Notes: generated from the sequence alone by a model not told the origin. Shown: positions 21,935-35,400, counted from the first letter of the stretch. The stretch is 64,000 bases of DNA from Aquatica leii (GCA_035610365.1 CM069432.1:266783177-266847176); one strand, 5' to 3'. Program-made: numbers and translations.

Positions 21935-22780
21935 ATTGTTACTGCGTCTTTCTACTTTAATTCCGGCATCGCTATTTTCATCTTGGATCTAACCCCTTCT
22001 GGCCGCAAAGGTCAGTCGCCGGTTAGGTTCCGCAACAATTATTACTTTTGCTCCAAATTGCAGCGCAGTGTACTCTAAAAGTTTCTGCGCCGCAGTCACC
22101 CTACCAACGTTTACCTGTAAAAACTTAATAATTATTTCTCAATTTCCATTTACGCTTTCCATCCTCTTCATCTCCTTTCTAAACTTCTCACATCCGATAC
22201 TATCCGTTCTATGCCTATCTACACCACACACATAACAATTAATCACACTTTTTTGCTTCGTGTCTCCCCTCCCCGCACCTCGCTTTTGCAGTCAGTTTTC
22301 CTGTAATCGTACTCTGGGCACCTGAAACATTGCTGTGGCATCACCCTCTCTTTTATTCTAAACCTTTGCCACCCTATACTTAATATTTTTCTTTGTAACA
22401 ACAAATACCCCACTACCTTAGTTGCTTCTGTCTTTTTTTTCTAGTATTTTCATTGCCACTTTACCACTTCTTGCGCTTCTGACCTCGGTGACCTTCAAGC
22501 ATATCCTTCCAAAGTCTACCTCGGTCCTTAATTTTCTAATTGTGTCAGCGTAACAACAATCTTCCTTGATATTTATGAACAATGTGTCGCGTCCCACCCT
22601 TTTTTCCTTGCTCTACCTTTCGTTTTCTCTTCTCTATATATTTAACTATTAAGCCGCTCTCCCTACCTACCTACTCCAACCCTAGCTTCTTTTACGCTGT
22701 AGACTTTCACGTGTATTTCTCTAATTTGTTGGTTGCCCAAGCTTTTCACCTTATCTCTGCCTTCTTCACAGCATAGAAAT
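21935..22780 (-). pseudogene. R1-like LINE: ORF1 C-terminus and endonuclease start
   Basis: The minus strand reads in order an ORF1 piece (VDFGRICLKVTEVRSARSGK), a cysteine-containing zinc-knuckle region (QCFRCPEYD, then CYVCGVDRHRTDSIGCEKFR), and the start of an APE endonuclease, LQVNVGRVTAAQKLLEY then KVIIVAEPNR. This is the layout of R1-clade elements. Multiple stops are present. The rest of the element resumes at 20960 after a PLE insertion. Confidence 0.65.
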
Positions 22781-23035
22781 CATCAAATATCTCAATAACT
22801 TCTATCGTAACCATGGTTTTGAACTATCTACTCTTTAGTTCCCGGTTGTTACTCATTTATCAAAGTTGCGCACAACCAACCATGATAATACTTCTTTATA
22901 TTCGGAGACTATTTTTTTTAAGTCACTTCTATGGAGTTTTAAATCTGCCTTAGTTTACAAGTTGATTACCTAACTCTGTAGTGGTTCTTTGTTAGATTTT
23001 CGTTTGCTTCTTCTCACAACTTAATCGCTGGCGAC
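22781..23035 (+). pseudogene. PLE C-terminal fragment
   Basis: The plus strand reads SIEIIKYLNNFYRNHGFELST, the conserved PLE C-terminal end already seen at 3.8 and 4.2 kb. It is followed by flank that again matches the end of those copies (ttctttgttagat). Only the end of the endonuclease domain is present. Confidence 0.55.
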
Positions 23036-23039
23036 TAAT

Positions 23040-23310
23040 CGTTGATCTTATAACCTTCTTAAACGTGTCTTGGATGTTCCTCATAAGCTTGTTAAATGGA
23101 CGGTAAAGGATAATGTTTAGTACTTCCTATTGAACAACGTGCAGAAATAATTTGTAAACATCACTCTCCTCTTGTCGCCGGGCACTGTGGGATTTTTAAA
23201 GCTACGGCTAGGATTTTACAATGTTACTATTAGTTCTGCTTACGTGTAGATGTCGCTCGCTATATTCGTCGTTGTCGTGTGTGTACTGCGCATAAGATGG
23301 AACAAGTTGT
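23040..23310 (+). pseudogene. Ty3-type integrase zinc-binding (HHCC) fragment
   Basis: The plus strand reads EQRAEIICKHHSPLVAGHCG, then IFKATARILQCYY, then VARYIRRCRVCTAHK. This is the N-terminal HHCC zinc-binding domain of a retroviral-type integrase, with one or two stops. It is a different lineage from the macro-domain Ty3 element. The DDE core does not follow. Confidence 0.65.
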
Positions 23311-23379
23311 ATGATTATAAGCGAGAAGGTTTTGGTTCTGTTTTTGGGAAGGATATCATCTGTTTTTGAACTTGGCCTT

Positions 23380-24115
23380 GTGAATGGGTTCTCTCCACTA
23401 TGTATTGAAGTTTTGTTTTTTTTCTTGTTGTTTCTTACTGTTGTATTTGGAGAGTTGGTTGGGCAGTAAAGTAGGTCATTCGGATTTGGTTGTCTAGGGA
23501 AAGGTAGTCGAGCCGTACAATACTATTGTACTTTCTTTTCTCCTTCTGTCTTTCTTTATCTCCTTTTGATCTGTTACTATGAGTAGGTGGGAGGTTGGGG
23601 GCGCTTGTTTTAGGAACCCAACGGCTACATGACCAAAAAGATTCGTTGTCGGCGCGTAGGATGTTGTTGCAGTGACGTGCGTTTGTGTGGACTAACGTTG
23701 GGAGGCGCTCAACGACGAGCTTATACGTTTTGTCGCAAAGGCACTTCAACAAGGAAACCTTAGGCTGTAATAAGATATCTGGAATAATTTCCTAGTCTCG
23801 TGGTTTTGAGCACTGTTTCTTTCTCGTTTCCTAGTAGTACCTTTGTTCTTTTGGTGGATTTCCTGGGATTTATATTCATGGGAAGATTTATATCTGTGGG
23901 CTGAAGATTCATGGGATTTTAGGGCGTTGTCCTTGACCGTGGTCTAAACTTCTCTCTTTTCACATCCGGTTGATTATACTTAGTGTACTGGAAAAGCCTC
24001 TTTTATTTACGTTTCTTCTTGGGTTAGGTGATATTGTATTGTATTTGAGTTAGGTTCGGATTTGAAGGTTTGATCGTTGGCGTATGCCTAAACTTTTGTT
24101 TGATGGGGGGGGGGG
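23380..24115. repeat. T-rich repeat module 1 ending in an 11-G tract
   Basis: Sequence before the 11-G tract (24105-24115) matches the sequence before another 11-G tract at 27350-27360. Shared strings include ggcgtatgc(c/t)taaa and an approximately 250-bp T/G-rich stretch. The module starts with a gttggttgggca motif (23457) that recurs at 25980, 26176 and 26380. A purine run before TG-starting sequence would suit a retroelement polypurine tract. No protein-coding content was recognised. Confidence 0.45.
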
Positions 24116-25440
24116 TTAGTGATTTATGTCGTTATTTTATATTCACCAAAAATATTTATTCTAAATTAAAATTAACGGCTGCACTGTCTAAGAACATTTT
24201 ATTTTACGGGTTAGGATAAACGCGAGACAAGAAACTAACGGTCATTTGTACTTGCTTTTAACTTGTTCGAAAACCGCCGAGAACGTTTGCGGACCTGAGT
24301 TATTTTAAGACATCGGGAATGCTAGGGAAATGTATTCTACGTATTGGTCGTATACGGCGTTTAGGGTTAATTATGCGACGTTTCAGGTAGTAAAGCAATT
24401 CTCAAAGATGGCGTCGTCACGTTATCTTTTTACTTTTTTTTACGAGTTTTAGGGGATGACCATGTTGTCTTTGTACCAGGCTCTTTTCGCGATATGTATG
24501 TAACCTGTGAAGTCGACCTCGTTTAATGTAATCAGAAGCAACGAAAAAAAACACACCTGTATCAGTATTGTATTACTTCGTTAACTTACTTTATGCACAT
24601 TACTTAATGTAGCGTATATCTTCTTACATTTCTATATATTACTTTACTTATGTCAGCTTTGTACGTATTATTTATTAGAATTTCGTTTTATGTAATTTGT
24701 TTTAATTGTATTCATTAACCGTCATTAATTTATTTTACGAAATAACGTTAGATCATACTTTCAGTTGTAAACTTTATATCATCTGTAACCTTATGTATTG
24801 TTGTTGAGTACCTTGACGTGACATGCGTCAAGCTTCTTCGAATTGAATGCAGTCAAAGCTAACAGCAAAACAACATTAACCATCGTACATAAGCTTATAT
24901 ACCACGCATAGGTTTCGTTTTAAATCAGATAAATAGGAGTAGTGGAAGTTACTACGATTGACGAAGAATTGTCGGTTTAATAAGTTTTTGTACTCATATT
25001 TGACTTTTTTATGACTTATTATTATTATTGTCGATTGTCGACTTATTTCGTGACTGCATAGTAGACGAGGTAGTTTAATCGAGTAATATTTATATTTAAA
25101 TTAATATCATTCACTTATACCTTTTGTTAGTAATTGAATATAATTAGTTGTATGGTGGGTTGCCTAAACAAAAGGGTTTACATTGATATTGTAGCTGTGA
25201 TATTACTATATCAGCCGACCTATTCTCTTTTCTTGAAATAAATGTATTGTTGTGTTTTGTCAATTTGTTCCTTTTAGTGATCGACAGATTTAAACAAGGT
25301 CTGTATTGGGTGATTTTTACTTGTTTTGGCACCCTTTTAATTTAGTGTATTTTTAGCACACCGAGACTTGCGATTCGTTTGCCGATACAATTGAGTTAGT
25401 CGCCAGCAATTAAGTTGCGAGAAAATTGTCGTAACAGAGT
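24116..25440. other. AT-rich sequence after module 1, no gene seen
   Basis: About 1.3 kb of low-complexity AT-rich sequence with no convincing ORF. If the G tract at 24105 is a polypurine tract, this would include a long LTR, but no matching ends were found by eye. Confidence 0.35.
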
Positions 25441-25449
25441 TCTTTTATT

Positions 25450-27360
25450 TCTTTTACGCCTTGATAAAACCCCTTGTTACACTGGTTTTTTTGTAACAAA
25501 GAATAAGCGACGGTTAACACAGTTTTTCCGGAGAGGAAGTCGCAGGCGTCGTAAGTTCTAATCTGTTTGGTTTGGCTCTAGGATTTCGACTTTTGGTTTT
25601 CGTCTGTAGACTTTTTGATTTGGTTCTTTGACTATGTTGACGGTATTCTGTTGGTTATAGCTAGAATGCTATCCAATTATTTTTCTCCAGTTTGCTGTAC
25701 TAAAGTTTTTTTATTTTTGGTTTCTAGTAAGTTAATTTGGGGTTTTTCCTTAACCATTTTACTTTGGAACAAACTATCTTTCTATTTGTATATACATAGT
25801 TATATTCGCTCAGTCGGCCATTTTGAGATTGGTAGGTTTCCTTTTTGTGTTTCTTATTCCGCTTGTCGGCATTTAAGTAAACTATCCAATTTGAGGACAG
25901 CAATGGGTACGCCTTCGTTCTATGGGTAACTGTGATTCCTTTTTTTTCTTTCTATTTCATTTTTTTTTATATTAATTGGGCGGTTGGTTGGGCATTGAAG
26001 GGTTGATCACTCCTTTTCGTTTCTTCTACAGAGAGAAGAACTGAACAGACACTCACATCTTGTCTTATCTTTTTCTGTCTGTCTCATTTCTTCCTTTCTT
26101 GTCTTTTATACTTTTTTCTTTTTTTTGATTAGTTGATCACCTGCTTCTTCTTCCTCCTGAAGGTTTACTCTTGGGCGGTTGGTTGGGCACCGTTGCGTAG
26201 TCTCTGTTTTCGTTCTTTTACGGGGTGAAGAACAAATCAGACATTTACATAGAGTCTTATTTTTCTCCGTCTTTCTCTATCTCTTATCTTTCCTACTTCT
26301 CATTTCTTTCTTCTTAGGAACTTTCTAGGTGCTAACATTTTTTTTTTTTTTAATTTTCTTTAAGGTTTGCCTCTTGGGTGGTTAGTTGGACATAGAAATA
26401 TCTAGTTCAATCTTTCTCAGTTTGTCTTTTATTTTTTTTGGTTTGTTTTTCTCTTTTGCTTCTGAAGGTTCCCCTTTAAAGCAATTGTTCTTTGTTTTTT
26501 CTTTTCTTTTATCTTGGTTTATTATTTGAACACTTACTTTCTTTCTTTCTTTTTAGTAACTTCTTTCTTTAGTGCTTACGCAACTATGTTTGTTTTCTTT
26601 CTCAGTTACTTATTTGCTGTATTGGGTTTAGTGGGCTTTTGTTTTGTTGTTTTTGGTTTGAAGCTTGGAATGGACTACAACGTCGATTCTTGTACCTACG
26701 TAATCCCACTTAGTCGGCATTTTTGATGTTGTCAGTCACCGTTAGAATATTTCTCTTCTTTGGGTTTCTTTTGCTCTTGGAATATTCTAATCCGATCTTC
26801 GGTTTCTAAGTTCTATGTGACATTCCAACACGACGAGCACTGACTCACGACGTTCGATTAGCAAGTGAAGCTTCTTATTCTTTCTTTTTAATCAGAATCT
26901 TCTTTTGCTTGAGATTTTTTCTTTGTTTTTTTTTGCTTAGATCTTTAGGACCTGTTTGGTTTTTTTGGTGGAAGAATTTCATATCGACGACGTTTTAGGC
27001 ACAACTCCAAATCCGCATATCACCAATCAAAATCTGCTAGATGCTTGGTTTTTCTTTTTACTTCTTGAGTTTTGGGACTTCTCTTTAGGGTTGGATTTGT
27101 ATCTCTGGGTTAAGGTTTCACGGAATGTAAGGGCGTTGTATCATTCCGTTTCATGCTCCTTTTGGATACATCTGGTTGGTGATGCTTAGAAAATTGGGAA
27201 AACCTCTTTCCTTTACGTTTTTTCTTGAGTTGGATGTTATTGTATTTGGGTTGGTTTTAGATTTCAGGGTTCTGTACTCGGCGTATGCTTAAATTTCTAT
27301 TCTTGATTTTAGTTAATGTCCACTTCCCAGGTTTTTATGTTTTTGGAGAGGGGGGGGGGG
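25450..27360. repeat. T-rich repeat module 2 with roughly 200-bp tandem repeats, ending in an 11-G tract
   Basis: Contains tandem units starting with gggcggttggttgggca at about 25978, 26174 and (diverged) 26377, spaced 196-203 bp. Each unit is T-rich and ends in a gaaggttt-like string. The last part (27060-27360) matches module 1 up to and including the 11-G run. The ORFs at 25615, 26514 and 26956 are chance openings in T-rich sequence. Confidence 0.5.
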
Positions 27361-28487
27361 ATTTGTTATGTTAAAAAGTTGATCGGTTAAAATTTTTCGA
27401 ATATAAAATTTGTCCTCGACACGCCTAATTTTCGTAGACGGCTGTCAAACGATTCATTTTCCAGTAACGTCTTGAATTAGCGGTATCTCTAGGCCCAATG
27501 AAGCCTTCATTATTAAGTTGTTTCACGCAATTCCACGTAAACATGTGGTCGAATTCTACGTATTGTTGAGTGAAAGCTTATTTTGGGCGGGTCCGATACC
27601 TCCACCTGTAACCTTATCAGTGACGGTTGATAAAACACCTGCTTTTCGAAAAGTTTCCATGACGTCAAGTCGCTGAAGGCCAGGGGTTGAACACAACTTT
27701 ATGGGAAGAAATACTTGCACAAGTGCGAAGTGAATTAGAGGGAAGCTTGGCGCATTGTTTTATGTCAAAGATCGTATGAATTAAATCAAGTTACTTGTGG
27801 TAATGCCGTATGTACGTTTTTGTGTCAAATTTTATATTACGTTTTAGGTCATACTGGTACGGAATTAGCTAATCCCCTGCTCGATAATACACAACTGTAA
27901 GTATTGAATTTCTTATTTATACGAGTATTACTTTGTTGGTCATGTCGATTGTTAGAATGGCCATGCGTACATAAGCTGTAATCACAATTAATGTTAAAAC
28001 CATTTATTGTGTGTCACAAACTTATCTGATTTGATCCTAGACTTTTGATTTTTCTAAAATCATTCCTTCTTTAAATGTAAAAGCTAGACCAATTGGGTCG
28101 CTTTGATGTGCGACGTGTTGCCACTTGACCTGTGATATCAACCCCTGTAATATTGTTTGCAACGTTTATATAACTATACTTAAGTACTGTCTTCGTCCTC
28201 GTCAACTACTTCTGTGATAAAATAAATATATAATGTGTTATCACACAGGAAAGGAACAGTTTTAAAGAAAGAAACAAACTGTTGCATAAAAGTATAGATT
28301 TGCCTTTATAAATAGGTATAAAAACACGCACACGGTGTCTCAAAAGCAGTCTGAAGATTTTGCGCTTATTGCCGACGTGAACAAAAACTGCGTATATTGT
28401 AAATGACGTTATTACGTAAATCGATATTTATAATGTTATATAAATTAATTTGTATAATTAATCAATTAGTTATGGTTTAAATAAGTA
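27361..28487. other. AT-rich intergenic sequence, no gene seen
   Basis: No coding region recognised. A short match to module 1 flank (gcgtacataagct) near 27965 suggests the repeat continues past the G tract. Confidence 0.35.
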
Positions 28488-28964
28488 TACAGGGTGCCCC
28501 AGTTAAGCGTACTTCCTCGATAGCTCCGTTATTAACAATAATATCAAAAAACTATTTTAAAATAAGTTTTATCAAATCAAATTCTCCATCTTCTAAAATT
28601 ATTTTCAATTATACAGGGTGTCTAATCAAATGGCTTAAATTGCATTGCTCTAAGTGTGATCATTCACGAGATATTCAAAATGGCGTAAGACGCTGCAAAG
28701 TTTTTTCGGATTATCTTGAGAACCAACGGTTTTAAGTATAGGCTTATTAAACTAATCTTTATTTTTACTGAGGAATCAAAAAATGCAATAAAAATCCTAT
28801 CATTTCGTTTGAAAAAATGAAGTTGGGTCCGGTCTAGCAGATATAACTGATAATAATTTTAGATGGAGAATTTGATTTGATAAAACTTATTTTAAGATAA
28901 TTTTTCGATATTTTTATTAATAACGGAGCTATCGAGAAAGTACGCTTAAATGAGACACCCTGTA
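28488..28964. mobile_element. MITE with about 120-bp terminal inverted repeats and TA target duplication
   Basis: Starts TACAGGGTG and ends CACCCTGTA, flanked by TA on both sides (28486-28487, 28965-28966). About 120 bp of each end pairs (aagcgtactt, gatagctccgttattaa and caaattctccatc in both arms). There is no coding capacity, so it must have been moved by another element's transposase. An internal tacagggtgtc at about 28613 suggests a nested or rearranged copy. Confidence 0.8.
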
Positions 28965-29415
28965 TAATAGATAGATTTTTATTTTAAATAATTGTAATAA
29001 AGTAATTATCTTAGTAAATAAATAACTTTATAAACTTGTTCTCAAGCAGTAAATTTCAAGTGTACTTTAGATGATTAATACATAGGTATACAAGGTTAAT
29101 GTTAATTTATAATGCATGTTGCACCTACGAGAATGCAAATTATTACAAAAAAATTACATTATCAGAAACTGCAGTTGCTGGTAAACATTCCCATCATTTA
29201 CCTGAAACAATATCTTGTAAGTCTAAAAAACGTTTAAAAATTAAAAAAAAAATTCATTTGTATTCTGAATTACAAAAATACTCAATAAATGTTTTTTAAA
29301 TATTTAAATTTTTGCTTTTATATAGAGTTGTGTAGATGGCGTTTCCATTTTAAAGCAAAATAATTGTTACTGATTTTAGTTTACACTTAAATAGCTACCG
29401 ACAGTGATATTAGAA

Positions 29416-32400
29416 ATGTCAATAAAAAATTTATTAGAGTTGAATTCATCTGAATTGACAGAGTTTTTTCAATCTTTTGATGTTGTTTTGTGCGACTGTG
29501 ATGGTAAGTACTTTTTATCTTATCACCCGCTTGGTTCGAACTTTAACATAGTACAAATTTGTGCAAGTTTGCTGTAATAACCATTTTTTTGATAGGTGTG
29601 TTGTGGTTAGAGCACGTACCTATATTAGGTGTAAAAGAAACGTTATCCACTCTGAAAGCGTGCGGAAAAAGAGTCTACTTTGTTAGTAATAACTGCAGTG
29701 GAGGTACAAAACACGTTTTAAATGGCTTGCACAAAATCGACGAAAACCTTCAAGAGCACGACGTGGTCATTCCCACGCAAGCAATTATATCGTTTTTGAA
29801 AGAGATTAATTTTGACAAAAAATTGTTTGTCTTAGGTACTAATGCCATGAAGAAGAATCTAATTGACGCAGGTTTTGCTTTAACTAACACAGAGGTAAAT
29901 TATATAACCATGTTTGCTCTATAATTGTTAGTTTTTATATAAAAACTCTGCTTTGGAGTTCGAGTTTGAAGCAGTGTTACCAAAATTTTCTAATTATTTA
30001 AATGCGAATATTTTAAAAACAACATAAATTTATGTTATCAGTGTATTTAGTAGACTTTGACTATCCTACTTATTCTACATTATTACGATATACGTTATCG
30101 CTTCGTTTCGTTAACGATTAAGTGATACGCAAAAACCAATTAATTTTATTTAAAAAATGTTTCTTGTCAAGAAGATAATCGTTCTACTGTTGATAGAAAA
30201 AAACGATTTTAATTTTTCAAAAAAAGAACAAAAAAAATTAATTTCTTATCCTTAACTGTTGACAATTTAAATAAAAATACACGAAATTAACAACAGAATG
30301 GATCGAAAATAAGAAAATTTGAATTTAAAAACTTCTTGGTGTAAAATAGTTGTTCTGTGATGAGATATTGCGAGAAACAAAATCTCAGATGTTATTGTAA
30401 CGTGAATTTAAAATCGAAATAAAATGAATTGTAAATTAAAATAATGACATCAAAATCAACGAATATGAATTAAAAACTAAAACGGACGGTAAAGGATTAC
30501 ACCAATTAGTTATCGCGCATACGATAACGTAAAGGTCGCTAAACTGCACTTGCGCTGATTACGCAATGAATCCCCTCATTTGTTGCAGGTTCTATTTATA
30601 TCTGGAACGTTATCTTCTTATCGCTACAAGGAGTTTTCTTCATTTTCTTTAACCTTCTAACACTGCGGAAACAGAACGTAACACTGCTTTCTCGTTAGAT
30701 CCGTTCTGTCTTAGTACAGGTTCAAACTCATGGCATCTGTAAACGGGGTCATGACGGTAAGCACAATTCTGTCCATTTCTGCATCGTCCTCGTTGATAGA
30801 AATAACAGTTATAGCTACAAATCAACGCTTGAACTCGTGTACCCCACAACATGACTTCTACCATATTCCGCAACATCTTCCAATCCAGTTGGTCTAAACC
30901 GCAGTCCAACTTGGGGACAACTAGTTTTCTGATGTTGCTTCGCATGGCGTGGTCTTTCAGGTCCAGTACGGCGTTCCCTAAGTCTCTGTATTCAGACTTT
31001 TGATGAGACAGCTTCTTGGTTAGTAATAGATAGACCGTTGTTGATCTTGAATCTTCAAAACTCCTCCTACTGTAGGTCGCTGTTCGTCTAAACTTCTTAA
31101 ATATCACTGCAAATCTTCTGAACATGCGCAAGTTTTGGGCAACACAGTGTCACTCTTAACCCTGCTTTCGCCGTTCCATTATAGGTGGAAAATGTGGAGC
31201 CACCAAACCACCCAAATTTGCTTGGTTCAAGTTTGCCACATATAGGATAGAACGATTTAGGATTTGTTACAAAAAGAAAGGATTGCTTAGTTAGACAAGT
31301 CGGATGGGCTGTGTATCTGGTTCGTACTAGGTAAGCACGAGGTCTAGGGAGGCACCTACCTTGTGGCTTTTCCTCGCGTGTCAGGCTGAAAACCAAGTAC
31401 ACGGAAAAAAAAACAATGTTTTAATAGACGAGGAGAAGGCCAGTTAGTCAAGACAGCAACAACTAAAAAAAAATTGAAAATGTTCGCTAACTAAAAATAA
31501 TCAAATAAAATATTCTAAAATAAGCCACATGCAGTTAAATAACTAAATAAATACCTTACTTCGCCGTAGCTGTCTGTAAAATAAAATGCCATGAAAAAAT
31601 AAACTAAATTATACTCTGATTTACGTTTGACTCTGGCCTCTTTCAGCAAATGCTGACGTCTAAGGATAGACTCAGGAAAATCGGGATACGGGTTGACTTA
31701 GATTCTTAGGGTACTCCGCTCATCATCGAACTACCGACAGGAGAGTATCCTATGTAATCACTATCAGGAAAACCACACGACAAACACCGGTCGTCATCTG
31801 CAACGCTAATGCGTTTCAGATGGCAACGGAACCCGCCGTGCAATGTGAGAATTTGGAAGGTCGGGCCGTTCGTCCCGGGTTATGGGGACACGTTGATCCA
31901 GTCTAGGATATTTGGAATTAAGCAATAGGCGTTACGTCCTTAATGGGATCTATCCTACTACCGCTGCCATTCATTCAAGATCAAAGTCTTGAGGCCGAAA
32001 AAGAAGGAAAATCTGTGGTGGAAACTTGCTGGTCTAAGAATGTGCACGTGCCAATTCTTACAAGAACTTTGGAGCAGTATATTTCCTACAATAAGAGATG
32101 CAAAGGGGGATATTTTGCCACAACGCACAAGAAATGGATAAGAACAGCAGCTCGAGAACGTTTGAAGATTCATTTGCGCAAAAAAGTCAGAAAAGCGTTC
32201 TCACTGTCAGTATTAGATATCATGGCGTCAAGCCTCTGTAAGTACGCCGGGTTTCCTCCGGTTTCTGGGCAATTTTTCGTATCGTGCTTTTCAGCACAAA
32301 TACCGCATTGAAGCGGTGACCAAACTTCTATCATTTTGCATAAATTCCATGCTACTTAGACTCGACGGTTGGCCATTAGGTACTTTCGTGTCTCCAAAGT

Positions 32401-35400
32401 TACTTAATGACGTAATTAGTATTTGCCTTTCATTATATCGTCAGAGATAGCATTGAAATTTTGCCCGAGGATCGCCTCTTTTCGGAAAAAAAATTAGATG
32501 GAACGTCCGATAATTACATCCCTGAAATTTTAGACAGGTCTGTCTTTTCGGACTCCAGACGAACGGAGTTTAGTTCAACTTTTGTTATTTGGTCTAGTCG
32601 TAGACCGAGCGTGGTAAGACTTAGGATCTTTATTAGGGTTGTTTTGGTCTCGTCAGCTGGTGTAATGTTTGTCTCGAGCTTTGGAACGATCACAACTGTG
32701 AATCGTTAAATCATAGGCGTGACGGATTTGCCGGAAGGTAGTTTCACTCTGTTCGAAATTCTGCTCGACCGAGCTACTTGGGCATACGAAACCGGACCAG
32801 TTGCGATCTGCTGGCCAAGAGCTGACAACTTGCCAGTTACGGATTGAAGGGTCGTTTGTACACTCTGAAGAGATGTCCGAATGTTGCGTAGACATTGTTT
32901 TGGCCAAAGTGAATTTTCGATAAATGTATTGGATGCGGGACAATACATTGATTAACTCTGTGCGTCTGGCAACAAATTCTTTACTGGTAGAAACTTAGAC
33001 ATAGTCAGGACTTCTGCGTCAAAGGATTCTTCCAAAGTAGTTAGCTGGGAAATATCCAAATTGGCATCATTGTGGTCATCTTCACGACGACGTTTGCAGG
33101 AACAGAATTCACCCTCCATAAAGGAGGTTGAGAGAGTAGAAGAAGTTGAGCGCGACACAGCGGCTTTCTAAGATTAGGACCAGTGGCTAGCGTTTACTTA
33201 ACCCTTTTAGCCGTGTAACAGGAGGTAATTGTCGTATAGGTCTTATTATCCGAGCTTTGTTGACCACTTTTAACCTCCAGGAGGTAAGGTTCTAAAGCTT
33301 TCTATGGTAAGGAACTCGCACTAATAGAAAATCGCAATATAATAAATAAATAAATAGAGCTTGGTCTATATACCAATAACTGCAGTTACTCACAATTTAG
33401 AAACTATCAATTACCTAAGTTTTAGCTAAAGATGAAAGATATATTCGCTAATCTGTCACTCTATTGACCACGTTTGTACCTTCATCTCGTCCGTGTTGTT
33501 GCCGGCGTAGGGGGCCAACCAATTGATGTATACTACCTTTGGTTTGTCTCTTAGTAATTTTTTGACGCGGTAGATGACGATATTTATTTTGGTCAAAATA
33601 ACGTAAGGGCTTTCCCATTGTCTCTGTAACTTTGAAGACCACCCTCGTTTTTGTTGTGGGTTGCACAACCAAACCAAGTCACCAGGTTGAAACTCTTCAT
33701 CTCTGGCTCTTACGACATATTTGTCTAATTCGGTCACTGGCGATTTGACGTTACCGCGGACGATCTGCATTCTTTTCTTGAGTTGAGTGACGTAGTCAAC
33801 CCCCACAACTTCTCCAGGCTTGCATCCAAACTGAAGATTGCACGGTAACCTTATTATCTCACTTTCAAACATCACACAAGCAGGAATTTGCACGGTAGTC
33901 TCGTGAATGAATGATTCATACGCCATTAGGAACAAATGTAAATATTGGTCCCACTCTTGTTGGTGTTTGGAGACCATTTTGGCCAGATACTTCCCCATCA
34001 TTCGATTCTTCCGTTACACCATGCTTTCTGATTGAGGACGAAGAAATGTAGTCATGGTTTTCTTGATTCCCAGCATTGGACAGACGTTTTGAAACAAGGC
34101 AGACTTGTTACGCCCCTGATCTGAATGAAACTCCAACGAAACCCCAAAGCGGCAGAAAAGCTTTTTTACCAACACATCCGCAGTAGTTGTTGCTTCTTGA
34201 ACCGGTATCGCGTACTCTTCCGTTCATTTAGTGAAATAATCCATTGCCACCAGAATGTACTTGTCCTGTCCGACTCCGTCTCATAGGAGCCTTGCACTTT
34301 CCAATTGGTTCGCTTCCAGGCGCGCATAAATAATATTTGCGGTATCACTCCTTTACATCTTCTTTGCGGTTCACCCAATAAAACCTTTACATGACCTTTT
34401 CAAGCATTCTCTTCACACCGACATTTTCCAATTTCACAGAGTACTACTGTGCCCAATATGGTTCTGCGAAGGGTTGATGCAGTTCAGAAAGCTGTTGAAT
34501 GTTTTTGCTCCGTGAAGCCATATTATGAAAGTAGCTTCTTTAGTTTGTTCGTATGCAACATTGTTAAACGAAAAAAACATGTATTGTAAGTATAGTTCCA
34601 TTAGTCCGTTACGCTCTTTATCCAATTTGTAACAACTTGAAATACGTTTTAGTCATTTTTGATTGACATTCGTAGTTGTGTAGGGGTATCTACTATCGCA
34701 ATAGTTAGTAAGGTTTTTGACCGTAAACGGCGCAGCATATGCTTGAAGTCCAAATGTGCCTAAACGCCATTCTTACGTTAAATTTAATCTTATTAGAAAG
34801 TAGAAAACAACACTCGGTAAGGGGAAAATTTTGTGCTCCATCAACATCTACCTTATGGCAATCTTTTTTAAAAGAATTTTCTTTTGATGCAGAACATATA
34901 AACATCTAAGAAGCCTGCTCGATGTTAATTCTCGTGTTGCATTTTAAACGGAGATTTAATTAAGGTTGGCGATGAATTTTATCCATACGTGGTTGCGAGT
35001 CACCAATTTTGTTAATTTTTTTAGTTTTTTCTTTGTTACCTTGATGTTTATTAATTACTGAAGCTCTACAAATAGGGTTACTAAGTGATTTACCAATGTT
35101 AACGTTTGGGATATGTCAATTGTGAGCAAGGCGGAATAATCCATCTCGATGTATACGACTGTTTTTATATTGTACTTTAACGTTTTTATATTTTCATTCT
35201 TAAACGTCAAGCCAAGCGGAGCCAAACGCTTGAATAAGGTAGTCGTTGCGGATTCGTAATCCAGCAGTTTCGTCGGGGTTTGCTACAACTAATTTTGGAT
35301 TATTTGGTACATCAAAATTTCAAGTGTTCATTGTTTGCTACGAGGTCAGCGAACACATGATAACGTTATTGGGAAATATCTCATTTTTCTGTCATTTAAA

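Noticed and set aside
25615-27189. Three plus ORFs of 70-104 codons with hydrophobic content
   Set aside because: Chance openings in T-rich tandem repeats; no start context, splice pattern or homology.
23440-27360. CRISPR-like or regularly spaced short repeats
   Set aside because: Repeat units are about 200 bp, diverged and eukaryotic; no short direct repeats with unique spacers.
31943-32311. 122-codon plus ORF as a host exon in the phosphatase intron
   Set aside because: No splice context or recognised domain, and it lies within material inserted in a dead Ty3 copy.
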